This document shows positions 1 to 8,468 of a DNA stretch of 57,033 nt, piece after piece. The stretch spans positions 1-57,033 of the forward strand of contig JAKISE010000010.1 in the NCBI GenBank assembly GCA_021648745.1. The letters run 5' to 3'. The notes under the pieces are model-generated. The model was not told the origin of the DNA and did not search any database. It was given only the letters and a program-made list of their open reading frames with translations. A program made the position numbers and the translations under genes. The stretch comes from Cyclobacteriaceae bacterium. GTDB taxonomy: Bacteria; Bacteroidota; Bacteroidia; Cytophagales; Cyclobacteriaceae. Positions within the stretch are counted from its first letter, which is position 1, and the number at the start of each line of letters is the position of its first letter.

Positions 1-133
1 CATGTCCAAGGTGGGTGGTATTAATAACTTTGTGCTTAGTAAATTTTTCTTTATAGGATTCAAATACTTCTAAAAAGTTATTTTTCCCCCCTCCTGCAAT
101 TGGGTTATTTATAAAGAGGTAGCTCTTATCCAT
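1..133 (-). CDS. Diacylglycerol/lipid kinase family protein, N-terminal fragment (runs off the window)
   Basis: The reverse strand from 133 is open to the window edge and starts MDKSYLFINNPIAGGGKNNF. The NPxAGGGK motif near residues 10-16 is the nucleotide-binding loop of the DAGK/YegS/LCB5 lipid kinase family, which phosphorylates diacylglycerol or sphingoid-type lipids at the membrane. Only 44 codons are visible, so the substrate cannot be judged. The ATG overlaps the last 8 bases of the DUF3137 gene (the arrangement reads ATGGATAA), which suggests translational coupling in one operon. The start is chosen because it places the kinase motif at the usual distance from the N-terminus. Confidence 0.7.
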   Translation of the reverse strand, partial: MDKSYLFINNPIAGGGKNNFLEVFESYKEKFTKHKVINTTHLGH

Positions 134-1217
134 TTACTTTATCAAGTAAGCTTACTTCATTAATAATCTGATTAATAAAGTGAAGGTCTCTGTGTATTTT
201 TTGAGCAAGACCTGTCTCTTCAATGCCTTCTTCTAAAAGCACATCTGCTGCAAACAAATCTTCGTTCCAATCTAAAGCTATGTATAGCATATTGCCTATA
301 ATGGACATGTAAATACCGCTATTAGCATCGTGATCTTTTAAAAATGGAAGTGTACTTAACACAGAAGCCCTTTCATCTTTATACTTCGTAAAAATGTAAT
401 CTAACACTTTGAGCCTTCCTTGATTTATAAATGAATTAGCTACTTGTTTATCCTTGCAAAAGAATTCATAATCTGATTTTTGCATTGTTGGATCAAGGGC
501 TATTTGATCTTCCTTTTCAATATTGATTCTTTTATAAACATACCGAGTTTGTGCTAACGGATTTAGGTTAGGTCGTTTATCAAAATTTGATTCACTAGCA
601 AAATGTGGAATTATTTTTAATGGAGTGCTTAAATTAACTGAGCTTAGTTCGAGTTGAATAAAAATACCATTAAACGAAACTGTTTCGGTAAGCGTTAGTT
701 TACACTCAGAAACCTTTACGTTTAAGCCATTTACTTTTCCGTCAATTGAATCTTCACTTTCAAACCGCCTTCCACCAATCAAGTCAGCTTTATCATAAAC
801 TTCTTTACTTATTCCTTCATTAGAAAATGATAAGTTCGAATTAACAAATTTCAATATTTTACCTACTAATTCCTTTTTTAATTTGGCCATAAAAACTTCT
901 GCAGATTTGGCCTTAGTTAATAACTTATAAATAAATGCCGCTATTGCTGAAATAAACGCACCTAAGAATCCTCCAACACCAAATATGATGGATGTATCAC
1001 CTGAGAAAATAAAGACAAGAATGGCAGTAATGGCAATTACAGATGGCCAAATTATAAAAAACGCCTTTTTAAAAAGACCCTTTGTTTTCTTGGCAGCAGC
1101 CAGCATTTCTTTATCTAGTGATTTAACGATCTCATTATATTCAGGAGGGAGGGGTGGTAATTCCCCTTGCACATATTTTGCAGATGAATCTTTGTGGCGG
1201 TTTCCAAAATCTTCCAT
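126..1217 (-). CDS. DUF3137-type membrane protein
   Basis: A 363-aa protein with a polar N-terminus of about 45 residues, two hydrophobic segments (about residues 50-72 and 78-98, a hairpin rich in Ile, Ala and Gly), and a large soluble C-terminal part. The C-terminal region with FFCKDKQVANSF, followed by a conserved stretch ending in IGNMLYIALDW, resembles the DUF3137 family, whose function is unknown. The two membrane spans would leave both ends on the same side, probably the cytoplasm. It lies between topA and the lipid kinase on the same strand and overlaps the kinase start. Family membership is inferred from the pattern of two spans plus the C-terminal motif; no activity is proposed. Confidence 0.6.
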   Translation of the reverse strand: MEDFGNRHKDSSAKYVQGELPPLPPEYNEIVKSLDKEMLAAAKKTKGLFKKAFFIIWPSVIAITAILVFIFSGDTSIIFGVGGFLGAFISAIAAFIYKLLTKAKSAEVFMAKLKKELVGKILKFVNSNLSFSNEGISKEVYDKADLIGGRRFESEDSIDGKVNGLNVKVSECKLTLTETVSFNGIFIQLELSSVNLSTPLKIIPHFASESNFDKRPNLNPLAQTRYVYKRINIEKEDQIALDPTMQKSDYEFFCKDKQVANSFINQGRLKVLDYIFTKYKDERASVLSTLPFLKDHDANSGIYMSIIGNMLYIALDWNEDLFAADVLLEEGIEETGLAQKIHRDLHFINQIINEVSLLDKVNG

Positions 1218-1340
1218 AAGTAAATTTTCAAGTAAGTTGAATATTCACTAATGTAATAAAGACTTTTTAACCCAACAAGGTAGAATGTAATTGGATTCTG
1301 AATAAGAGCCTTTTTTAATGGTTTTTGGGAGGGGAAGGGC

Positions 1341-3842
1341 CTACTTCTTTTTCTTTTTAGCTGGGGCTTTCCTTTTTTTAGCTGGGGCTTTTTTAGCAAT
1401 AAGCTCTTTTACATCTTCCAAAGAGAGGCCCTTGGCATCTACTGTTTTAGCAAGTTCAATCTTGGTTTTACCCTTGATGATGTTAAATCTTCCCCAGCGC
1501 GCTTTTTCAACTCTAATTCCTTCTTCTTCCCAATTATGAATAACCTTATCAATTTCTTTTTGTTTTTTGTCCTCTATTAATTGAACAATGTCATCGTGGG
1601 TAAGGTTATCGAAATCGTATTTCTTGTTTACGTTAATAAACATGTTATTCCATTTAATAAATGGGCCAAATCTACCAACACCTTTTTGCACAGGTAGCTC
1701 ATTATAATGATCGATAGGAGCGTCAGCAGCTTTTTTAGCTTCAATAAGTTCAATGGCTCTTGGTAACTCAACCGACATGGGGTCTTCCCCACGATCAAGA
1801 GATACATACATGGAGCCAAACTTAACATAAGGACCAAAACGGCCTATGGCAATTATTACTTCTTCATCATCGTGTTTTCCTAAACTTTTAGGAAGTTCGA
1901 ATAGTTTCAGAGCCTCTTCTAAGGTTATTTTATCTAATTTTTGGCCTTTTAGCAGGCTGGCAAATTTAGGTTTCTCGTCTTCCCCAAGTTCCTCTGAAGT
2001 TCCTATTTGCGCCATAGGGCCAAATTTGCCTAGTCTTACAAGAATTGTATGACCTGTTTCAGGATCTTTCCCTAATTCTCTATCACCACTTACATCTTTA
2101 CGGTCTAACTTTTCGGTAGATTCAACCAATGGATGAAATTCCTTGTAGAAGTTATCCATCATTTGACTCCACTCTTTTTTGCCATTGGCAATTTCATCAA
2201 AGTCTTTTTCAACGTTTGCTGTGAAAGAATAATCTAATACAACTCCAAAATGTTCCACTAAAAAATCAGTCACAATCATTCCAATATCCGTAGGGAATAG
2301 TTTGTTTTTTTCTGCACCTGTATTTTCGCTCTTGGTGCTAGTTGTAACTGTGTTATTAATAAGTTCTACCACTTGGTATGCTCTTACATGGCCATCCCTT
2401 GCTTCTTTTTCTACATATTCCCTTTTTTGAATGGTAGAAATAGTGGGTGCATAGGTAGATGGACGACCAATGCCCATTTCTTCTAATTTTTTAACCAAGC
2501 TAGCTTCGGTATATCTAGCAGGGTGGCGACTGAAAGATTCACGAGCCGATAATTCATTTAGTTGAAGAGCATCTCCTTTAGAAAGAGGAGGGAGCATAGT
2601 GCTTTGTTCTCCATTTATATCATCATCATCTGTACTTTCAAGATATACTTTTAAAAATCCTTCAAACTTGATCATTTCACCTTGGCTTACCAATTGGTGA
2701 TCGGAGTTGGAAATGGCAATATGAGCTGTGGTTTTCTCCAATTGAGCATCTGCCATTTGCGAAGCGATAGCGCGTTTCCAAATTAGCTCGTACAAACGAG
2801 TTGCACCTCTATCTGCACCTGTAGAGTGTAAGCCAAAATTGGTAGGGCGAATGGCTTCGTGGGCTTCTTGTGCTCCAGCCGATTTGTTTTTATAGGTACG
2901 GTTCTGTACATAATCATTGCCATAGGCAGAACTAATTTCTTTAGAAGCCGCCTTTACTGCATCTTGCGATAGATTAACAGAATCAGTTCTCATATAAGTT
3001 ATCTTACCACTTTCGTAAAGCTTTTGCGCCAAGGTCATTGTTTGAGAAACAGAGTACCCTAATTTTCGTGAAGCTTCTTGCTGTAAAGTTGATGTAGTAA
3101 AAGGTGCTGCAGGTGTTTTTTTTGCTGGCTTAGTTTCGAGGTTATCAATGCTAAAATCAGAGCCATTACATTCGTTTAAAAATGCTTGCGCTTCTTCAAC
3201 AGTTTTAAATCGTTTGGGTAATTCAGCTTTAAATGTTTTATTATTAATTTCGAACTGTGCGGTGACTTTAAATGAAATTAAAGGTTTAAAATCATCAATT
3301 TCTCGTTCACGTTCAACCACCAACCGAACTGCTACCGATTGCACTCTACCCGCAGAAAGGCCATATTTGATTTTTTTCCAGAGTACAGGGGATAACTCAA
3401 ATCCAACCAATCGATCTAATACGCGCCTTGCTTGTTGGGCATCTACCAAATCAAGATCAATGGTACGTGGTGACTCCATTGCTTTCGTAATGGCAGTTTT
3501 TGTAATTTCTCTAAATACGATCCGTTGAGTAGTTTTTTCATCAAGCTTTAATGCCTGTGCCAAGTGCCATGCAATGGCTTCTCCTTCACGGTCATCATCA
3601 CTTGCAAGATATACTTCAGGAGCAGCTTTAGCCAACTTTTTTAGATTTTGAATAACTGCTTTTTTGTCGCTACTAACTTCGTAGGTAGGGGTGAAATTAT
3701 TTTCTATATCAATGGCATTATCACCTTTTGGTAAATCCCTTACGTGGCCGTAACTAGAGGCAACAACAAAATCTTTACCTAAATAACCTTCTATGGTTTT
3801 AGCCTTAGCGGGTGACTCAACAATTACTAAATTTTTCGGCAT
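1341..3842 (-). CDS. topA: DNA topoisomerase I (type IA)
   Basis: An 833-aa type IA topoisomerase that relaxes negative supercoils by transient cleavage of one strand. The TOPRIM domain occupies about residues 1-130, with the metal and acid residues E9 (IVESPAKA) and the DxDxE pattern at D82, D84 and E86 (SDDDREGEA). The active-site tyrosine is Y283 in ITYMRTDSVN. The C-terminal third carries three RFGP-type repeats (FGPMAQIG, FGPYVKFG, FGPFIKWN), which replace the zinc-ribbon tails of enterobacterial enzymes. The protein ends in a very lysine/alanine-rich tail (KKAPAKKRKAPAKKKKK), likely for non-specific DNA binding. It is divergent from sixA across a 129-bp spacer. Confidence 0.97.
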   Translation of the reverse strand: MPKNLVIVESPAKAKTIEGYLGKDFVVASSYGHVRDLPKGDNAIDIENNFTPTYEVSSDKKAVIQNLKKLAKAAPEVYLASDDDREGEAIAWHLAQALKLDEKTTQRIVFREITKTAITKAMESPRTIDLDLVDAQQARRVLDRLVGFELSPVLWKKIKYGLSAGRVQSVAVRLVVEREREIDDFKPLISFKVTAQFEINNKTFKAELPKRFKTVEEAQAFLNECNGSDFSIDNLETKPAKKTPAAPFTTSTLQQEASRKLGYSVSQTMTLAQKLYESGKITYMRTDSVNLSQDAVKAASKEISSAYGNDYVQNRTYKNKSAGAQEAHEAIRPTNFGLHSTGADRGATRLYELIWKRAIASQMADAQLEKTTAHIAISNSDHQLVSQGEMIKFEGFLKVYLESTDDDDINGEQSTMLPPLSKGDALQLNELSARESFSRHPARYTEASLVKKLEEMGIGRPSTYAPTISTIQKREYVEKEARDGHVRAYQVVELINNTVTTSTKSENTGAEKNKLFPTDIGMIVTDFLVEHFGVVLDYSFTANVEKDFDEIANGKKEWSQMMDNFYKEFHPLVESTEKLDRKDVSGDRELGKDPETGHTILVRLGKFGPMAQIGTSEELGEDEKPKFASLLKGQKLDKITLEEALKLFELPKSLGKHDDEEVIIAIGRFGPYVKFGSMYVSLDRGEDPMSVELPRAIELIEAKKAADAPIDHYNELPVQKGVGRFGPFIKWNNMFINVNKKYDFDNLTHDDIVQLIEDKKQKEIDKVIHNWEEEGIRVEKARWGRFNIIKGKTKIELAKTVDAKGLSLEDVKELIAKKAPAKKRKAPAKKKKK

Positions 3843-3971
3843 AATGGGGATGTACTTTCTATTAAAGATGCCAAATATCTACAAATTTTATAAAAAAGTG
3901 AATCTAAAATTATAATTCGATAGGCAATTATTATATTTATCTTCCTTAACCGCCCAAAACCTTAGATTAAT

Positions 3972-4472
3972 ATGTCTAAAAAATTATTTTTTGTTCGTCA
4001 TGCCAAAACTGAAGAAAGCTCGAATGAGAAGAGAGACTTCGACCGAGTGCTTACAAACAGGGGGCTTCAAGATGCCACTCGTTTGGGTAAATATTATCAT
4101 TCAAAAAACACCAAACTAGATCAGGTTTTGAGCAGTGATGCTGCTCGCGCCTATGCCACGGCCGAACTTATTGCTTCGCAAGTGGGGTATGAACTTTCTC
4201 GTATTCATATTAATCATGAAATTTACGAAGCATCAGTACGCACGCTTTTGCAATTAGTGAATAATTTAAAAGATGAATGGGAATCTGTAATGATTGTAGG
4301 ACATAATCCACCCATCAATTATCTATCAGAGTATTTATCAGGAGCAGATATTGGACATATGAACACCGGTAGTTGTGCAGTAATTACATTTGAGGCTGAT
4401 TCTTGGACAGAAATTGGGCAAAACTCTGGTGATCTGAAGGAATATATAGTGTCTAAAAATTTAAATAATTAA
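3972..4472 (+). CDS. sixA: SixA-like histidine phosphatase
   Basis: A 166-aa protein of the branch-1 histidine phosphatase superfamily. The catalytic RHA motif lies at the very N-terminus (FFVRHAKTE) and the second histidine lies in IVGHNPPIN near residue 116. The short length and the RHAK motif fit the SixA subgroup, which dephosphorylates phosphohistidine on proteins. Small bacterial homologues act on other phospho-substrates, so the target is unknown. The stop codon overlaps the start of the next gene by one base (TAATG), so the two are probably translated together. The ATG is preceded by an AT-rich leader without a clear Shine-Dalgarno sequence. Confidence 0.85.
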   Translation: MSKKLFFVRHAKTEESSNEKRDFDRVLTNRGLQDATRLGKYYHSKNTKLDQVLSSDAARAYATAELIASQVGYELSRIHINHEIYEASVRTLLQLVNNLKDEWESVMIVGHNPPINYLSEYLSGADIGHMNTGSCAVITFEADSWTEIGQNSGDLKEYIVSKNLNN

Positions 4473-6607
4473 TGAATTATAAGTTGAGAAGTATTGTAGG
4501 CAAATTCGATATAAAAATTGGTTTGCTAATGTTTGCTATGTTTTTATTAAGTAGTTGCTCACAAAATAGCGAAGAAAGTTTATTTGAAGTCAATCATAAA
4601 GGAGCATTGAAAAACTTTATGGTGCGAGGAGACCTTTCTGCGAAAGCAGACCTTGCTTCGTATGAAAACTTGAATAATTTATATGCTCTTGGTGCAATCG
4701 AACACTTGAAAGGCGAAATCCAAATATTTGATGGAACTCCTTTTATAACAAGCGAAGAGGGCAATATAATCGCTATTGATAGTACTTATAGTAAAAAAGC
4801 TACCTTATTAGTGTCAGCTTCGGTGAAGGATTGGCAATCTATTTCTGTGCCAGAAAGCATAATTACTTATGTTGATTTGGAGGAGTTTATTGGAAAGGCC
4901 GCTGTAGAAAATGGGATTGATAGAAATAAGCCATTTCCATTTTTGTTAGAGGGAGGTGTAAAAATGTTGAATTGGCATATTATCAATTGGGTAGAAGGAG
5001 ACTCAGTTCATACCCATATAAAACATAAAACAACAGGTTTGAATGGAGTTGTGAAAAATGAAGACATAAAAGTACTAGGGTTTTATTCAAATGCGCACCA
5101 CACCATATTTACTCACCATACTACTAATATGCATTTGCATTTTAGAGACAAAAAACAATCCGTTGGAGGGCATGTTGATGATATAATTCTTGAAAAAGGA
5201 ATGATTTTAAAATTGCCCATTTCCCAACCAATTGGTGTCTTCCAACAAATTCACAATGCAGTTGTCGCTTATGCCAACTGGATATGGGGCTTACCACTTT
5301 TGATATTATTAATGGGTGGTGGGTTGTTTTTTGTATTTTATTCGCGATTTATACCTTTTAGATACTTTTTTCATGCCATTAATATTCTCCGGGGCAAGTA
5401 CGATAATCCGGACGAAGAAGGGGAAATAACCCATTATGAAGCCCTTTCAACAGCCTTAGCTGCAACTGTGGGCATGGGTAATGTTTCTGGTGTGGCAGTA
5501 GCCATTACTATGGGTGGACCAGGTGCTATATTTTGGATGTGGGTAAGTGCTGTTATTGGCATGGTTACCAAATATTTCACAATCACCTTGGCGGTAATGT
5601 TTAGAGGTAAGGATGATGCGGGTGTTGTCCAAGGAGGTCCAATGTATGTGATACAAGAAGGCATGGGGAAGAAATGGAGACCTCTTGGAGTTTTCTTTAG
5701 CCTAACTGCTATGGTAGGCGTGTTGCCCATTTTTCAAGCCAACCAATTAACGAAAGTAATTAGAGATGTAATATTAGTACCCAATGGACTAGATCAAGGG
5801 GTTACTTCACAATGGATCATTGGCATTACGCTAATGGTGGTTGTGAGCTTTGTGATATTTGGAGGGATTAAAAGAATTGCCAAAATTGCTGGCAAACTAG
5901 TGCCATTAATGGTGGTGGTGTATTTCTTTTCTGTATTATATATTATCGTTGTAAACTTTGATGTAGTGCCATCTTCTTTGGCCTTGATATTTACCGATGC
6001 CTTCACAGCTGAATCTGTTTTAGGCGGAGCCGTTGGTTCTATTATTATTATTGGAGCCAAACGAGCAGCCTTCTCCAATGAAGCCGGTATTGGTACAGCA
6101 CCAATGGTGCAAGCGCAAGCTAAAACCAATGAGCCTGTTAGAGAAGGCTTAGTAGGTATGTTAGGGCCAGCCATTGATACTTTAGTGGTTTGTACCTTAA
6201 CGGCATTGGCTATTTTGGTTACAGGCACTTGGCAAGAGTCTGGCATAGATGGTATTACAGTTACTGTACATGCGTTTGATAAAGCCATTCCTTATGTAGG
6301 TAGTTATCTTCTGTTTTTAGCTGTGTTAATCTTTGCTATTACCTCCTTGTTTTCTTTATCGTATTATGGCGAAAAGAGCTTAGCCTTTTTAATAGGAACT
6401 AAAAAAGCTAGGTATTATAAAATTGTGTATGTTTTAAGCATTGTATTAGGAGCAGTGGCGTCCTTAAACTTTATCATTAATGTAATCGATTCATTTTATG
6501 CAATGATGGCTATTCCTACTATGATATCAGCTCTTTGGTTGTCTCCTAAGGTAATGAAGGAAACCAAAAAGTATTTTGCTAAGATGAAGGAGAAAGGGAT
6601 ACTGTAG
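4472..6607 (+). CDS. AGCS sodium:alanine symporter with N-terminal acetolactate-decarboxylase-like lipoprotein domain
   Basis: A 711-aa protein, much longer than usual AGCS carriers (about 450-550 aa). Residues 1-29 form a lipoprotein-type signal (lipobox LSSC, Cys29). Residues about 45-255 match the AlsD/BudA acetolactate decarboxylase fold: GEIQIFDG (E82) corresponds to the LDGE motif, and H221, H223 and H234 in HLHF...GGHV match the three zinc histidines. The catalytic Arg of AlsD appears replaced (W168 region). From about residue 265 the protein is a polytopic AGCS transporter with GMGNVSGVAVAI and AFSNEAGIGTAP motifs. Such symporters import alanine or glycine with Na+. The fused domain would face the periplasm; sensing or binding is inferred, not shown. 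Confidence 0.8.
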   Translation: MNYKLRSIVGKFDIKIGLLMFAMFLLSSCSQNSEESLFEVNHKGALKNFMVRGDLSAKADLASYENLNNLYALGAIEHLKGEIQIFDGTPFITSEEGNIIAIDSTYSKKATLLVSASVKDWQSISVPESIITYVDLEEFIGKAAVENGIDRNKPFPFLLEGGVKMLNWHIINWVEGDSVHTHIKHKTTGLNGVVKNEDIKVLGFYSNAHHTIFTHHTTNMHLHFRDKKQSVGGHVDDIILEKGMILKLPISQPIGVFQQIHNAVVAYANWIWGLPLLILLMGGGLFFVFYSRFIPFRYFFHAINILRGKYDNPDEEGEITHYEALSTALAATVGMGNVSGVAVAITMGGPGAIFWMWVSAVIGMVTKYFTITLAVMFRGKDDAGVVQGGPMYVIQEGMGKKWRPLGVFFSLTAMVGVLPIFQANQLTKVIRDVILVPNGLDQGVTSQWIIGITLMVVVSFVIFGGIKRIAKIAGKLVPLMVVVYFFSVLYIIVVNFDVVPSSLALIFTDAFTAESVLGGAVGSIIIIGAKRAAFSNEAGIGTAPMVQAQAKTNEPVREGLVGMLGPAIDTLVVCTLTALAILVTGTWQESGIDGITVTVHAFDKAIPYVGSYLLFLAVLIFAITSLFSLSYYGEKSLAFLIGTKKARYYKIVYVLSIVLGAVASLNFIINVIDSFYAMMAIPTMISALWLSPKVMKETKKYFAKMKEKGIL

Positions 6608-6646
6608 TCCTGATCTGGTATTTTTTGAAGAGATTACTTTCTAACC

Positions 6647-6910
6647 TTATGAGATTCCTCGTTCAATGGAATAGCAAATTTGCCGAAATTCTAAAGAATA
6701 GGCCATGCTTAGTGCAAATATTTTAGCAATACTTTGAATAGAGGACCTTTCATTTGAATCTCCAAGTTTAAAAAATTGATTGTCAAGGGTAAAAAGGTGA
6801 ACTCCCATTTTAGTACTATCAATTTTGCTTAATTCAGGAATATAAGTAGCTACATGGCCTGTATTGTTAATTTTGTATAGGTCTTTTTCTATGCCATAAA
6901 AAATACGTTC
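6647..6910 (-). pseudogene. Glutaminase (GlsA) remnant, N-terminal part without start
   Basis: On the minus strand 87 codons stay open and read like the N-terminal region of glutaminase A: GHVATYIPELSKID, then FFKLGDSNERSSIQSIAKIF, which holds the SxxK catalytic pair (QSIAK) of the serine-dependent glutaminase fold. After LSMAYSL the similarity is lost and the frame soon stops at 6647. There is no start codon: the reading frame begins exactly where the palindromic repeat at 6911 ends. The catalytic domain beyond the SxxK region is gone, so this cannot be a working enzyme. It fills much of the interval between the symporter and the cold-shock gene. Confidence 0.65.
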
Positions 6911-7077
6911 AACCCGAAATATGCAATAGAATTTCTATTAAGCCTTTAACTCACTTCAAATCAGTCGCTTTGCTTTGTTTGTGTTCTCACCATAGCGGTG
7001 CTATGCTTTCGAATCCAAACTGCCTGATTTATTGTGACTTAAAGCCTCATCACGAACCCTATCGCATAATTCGGGTT
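6911..7077. repeat. Palindromic dispersed element, copy A (diverged subfamily)
   Basis: A 167-bp element with inverted ends AACCCGAA...TTCGGGTT, extended to about 22 bp with a few mismatches (ATATGCAATAG against CTATCGCATAAT). In the centre is the perfect palindrome CATAGC-GGT-GCTATG, and midway are AAATCAG and CTGATTT. The whole unit can fold as one long interrupted hairpin. Two further copies lie at 22219-22387 (inverted) and 47034-47201. The arms of this copy differ from those two but remain self-complementary. No target-site duplication is visible. Its left end borders the glutaminase remnant. Confidence 0.85.
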
Positions 7078-7136
7078 CAAAATTCATAGGTGCAAATTAT
7101 GTATAAAATGGAAACAATTACTTTGAGAATGGTCAT

Positions 7137-7167
7137 AAAAAAAGCTTGCCATAAAATGACAAGCTTG
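7137..7167 (-). terminator. Intrinsic terminator of the cold-shock gene
   Basis: On the minus strand an AAGCTTG stem pairs with CAAGCTT around an AT-rich loop and is followed directly by a run of seven T. It lies 23 bases after the cold-shock gene stop, in the expected position and orientation. Confidence 0.85.
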
Positions 7168-7189
7168 AATCGTATTATGCTAGTTGTTA

Positions 7190-7381
7190 TTAAGCCATGC
7201 TTACATTAACTGCATTCAATCCTTTAGGTCCTTCTTCTACTTCGTAGCTTACTTTGTCCCCTTCAGTTATTTCTACATCCAAATCATTTTTGTGTACAAA
7301 TACATCTTTACTTCCGTCATCTGGTGTGATGAATCCAAATCCTTTAGCATTATTAAAGAATTTTACTGTTCCGTTATTCAT
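7190..7381 (-). CDS. Cold-shock domain protein (CspA family)
   Basis: A 63-aa single cold-shock domain. RNP1 is KGFGFITPD (residues 13-21) and RNP2 is DVFVHKNDL (residues 26-34), the aromatic-rich strands that bind single-stranded RNA and DNA. Length and sequence are typical of CspA-type RNA chaperones that melt secondary structure in mRNAs. The gene stands alone, with a strong intrinsic terminator and a probable promoter box just upstream. The leader is short, so the long thermosensor leader of E. coli cspA is not present here. The ATG is preceded by an A/T-rich sequence without a Shine-Dalgarno motif. Confidence 0.95.
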   Translation of the reverse strand: MNNGTVKFFNNAKGFGFITPDDGSKDVFVHKNDLDVEITEGDKVSYEVEEGPKGLNAVNVSMA

Positions 7382-7410
7382 TATTATCAGTTATTAGTTA
7401 TTAATGGAAC

Positions 7411-7418
7411 CAAAGGTA
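7411..7418 (-). promoter_or_regulatory. Putative -7 box of the cold-shock gene
   Basis: On the minus strand TACCTTTG matches the Bacteroidota -7 consensus TAnnTTTG exactly. It sits about 30 bases before the start codon, giving a leader of roughly 20-25 bases. No convincing TTTG -33 element was found. Confidence 0.45.
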
Positions 7419-7493
7419 ATATAATTAATTTAAACCTATCATTTAATTGAAAGAAGATAAAAGTGGAAGATAAAAAGATTGATAATCAGCTAG

Positions 7494-8468
7494 TTATTTA
7501 ACGTTAAAATCAGGATTTGTAATAAATTCTTGGTCCGATAGTGTCTTTAAGAAAGCAAGCAAGGCTGTTTTTTCTTCATTTGTAAGCTGAATGCCGCCAT
7601 TACTTAGCTGCTTCATTAGTGGGTCAACTGTGGGTGAGTGTTGTAAACCTTCGCTGTAAAAGTCAATAACTTCCTCTAAACTAGCATATCTGCCATCGTG
7701 CATATATGGGCTGGTGTACTCAATATTGCGTAGGGTAGGAGATTTAAACTTGCCGACATCAAGTGTATCTCCTGTTACTTCGTTATAACCCAAAGAAGGG
7801 TTTGCGTCTAAGGCGTTATTATGGAATTGGTTATCGCTAAAGAAAGTTGTGGCATGGCAATGAAAACAGTCTCCTTTTTCCGTAAAAAACAATTCCAACC
7901 CCAGACTTTCTTCGTTCGTGAATGCGGCTTCTCCTCTTTGTACCTTATCAAATTTGGAATTGCCAGAATTCATTGTTCTTAAAAATTGAGCTAAGGCTTT
8001 TTCGATGTGCACATACTCAATTTTATCAATGCCAAATGCTTTGTTAAATAGCATAGGGTATTCTGCGTGTGAATTGAGATTGTCTAGGTTTGTTTCGAAA
8101 AAATCCTGCACCTCAAAAGCCATAATATCTTCTAATGAGCCTTGAACTTCGCCTTTCCAAAGCCAGTTATGCTGCCAGCCTAAATTTACATGTGGAAGCA
8201 CTGCTTGGCCAGAAGAAAATGACTTTTCTTGTAAATGACAAGTTGCACAAGCTCTTGCTTGATTTTTATCTAAAATTGGGTCGTAATATAGTTTTTTGCC
8301 TAGCTCAACTCCTTCTATTGTTAAGCTATTATTGGCAGGAATACTCATTTCTGGAAATCCTATCGGTAGAATTAATTTATAAGGAGTAGGTTCAAATTCA
8401 GGTTCTTCTTTTGGGCCACATCCCCAAAAAAATAAACTAATTAATACTATGAGTAGATATTGCTTCAT
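7494..8468 (-). CDS. Di-haem cytochrome c peroxidase/MauG-family lipoprotein (MbnH-like)
   Basis: A 324-aa exported lipoprotein (signal ending FFWGCG, lipobox cysteine near residue 17). Two CxxCH haem-binding motifs, CATCH in the first half and CFHCH in the second, define the bacterial di-haem peroxidase/MauG superfamily. The signature after the second haem (FKSPTLRNIEYTSPYMHDGR) is typical of it. Members either reduce H2O2 or oxidise amino acids in a partner protein. The gene follows an MbnP-like gene with a one-base TAATG overlap. In the known MbnPH pairs the di-haem enzyme modifies a tryptophan of MbnP to create a copper site. That role here is inferred from gene order. Confidence 0.85.
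   Translation of the reverse strand: MKQYLLIVLISLFFWGCGPKEEPEFEPTPYKLILPIGFPEMSIPANNSLTIEGVELGKKLYYDPILDKNQARACATCHLQEKSFSSGQAVLPHVNLGWQHNWLWKGEVQGSLEDIMAFEVQDFFETNLDNLNSHAEYPMLFNKAFGIDKIEYVHIEKALAQFLRTMNSGNSKFDKVQRGEAAFTNEESLGLELFFTEKGDCFHCHATTFFSDNQFHNNALDANPSLGYNEVTGDTLDVGKFKSPTLRNIEYTSPYMHDGRYASLEEVIDFYSEGLQHSPTVDPLMKQLSNGGIQLTNEEKTALLAFLKTLSDQEFITNPDFNVK

Noticed and set aside
6911..7077. REP element mobilised by a local RAYT transposase
   Set aside because: No REP-associated tyrosine transposase is encoded in this window; the only recombinase is an integrase without such similarity.
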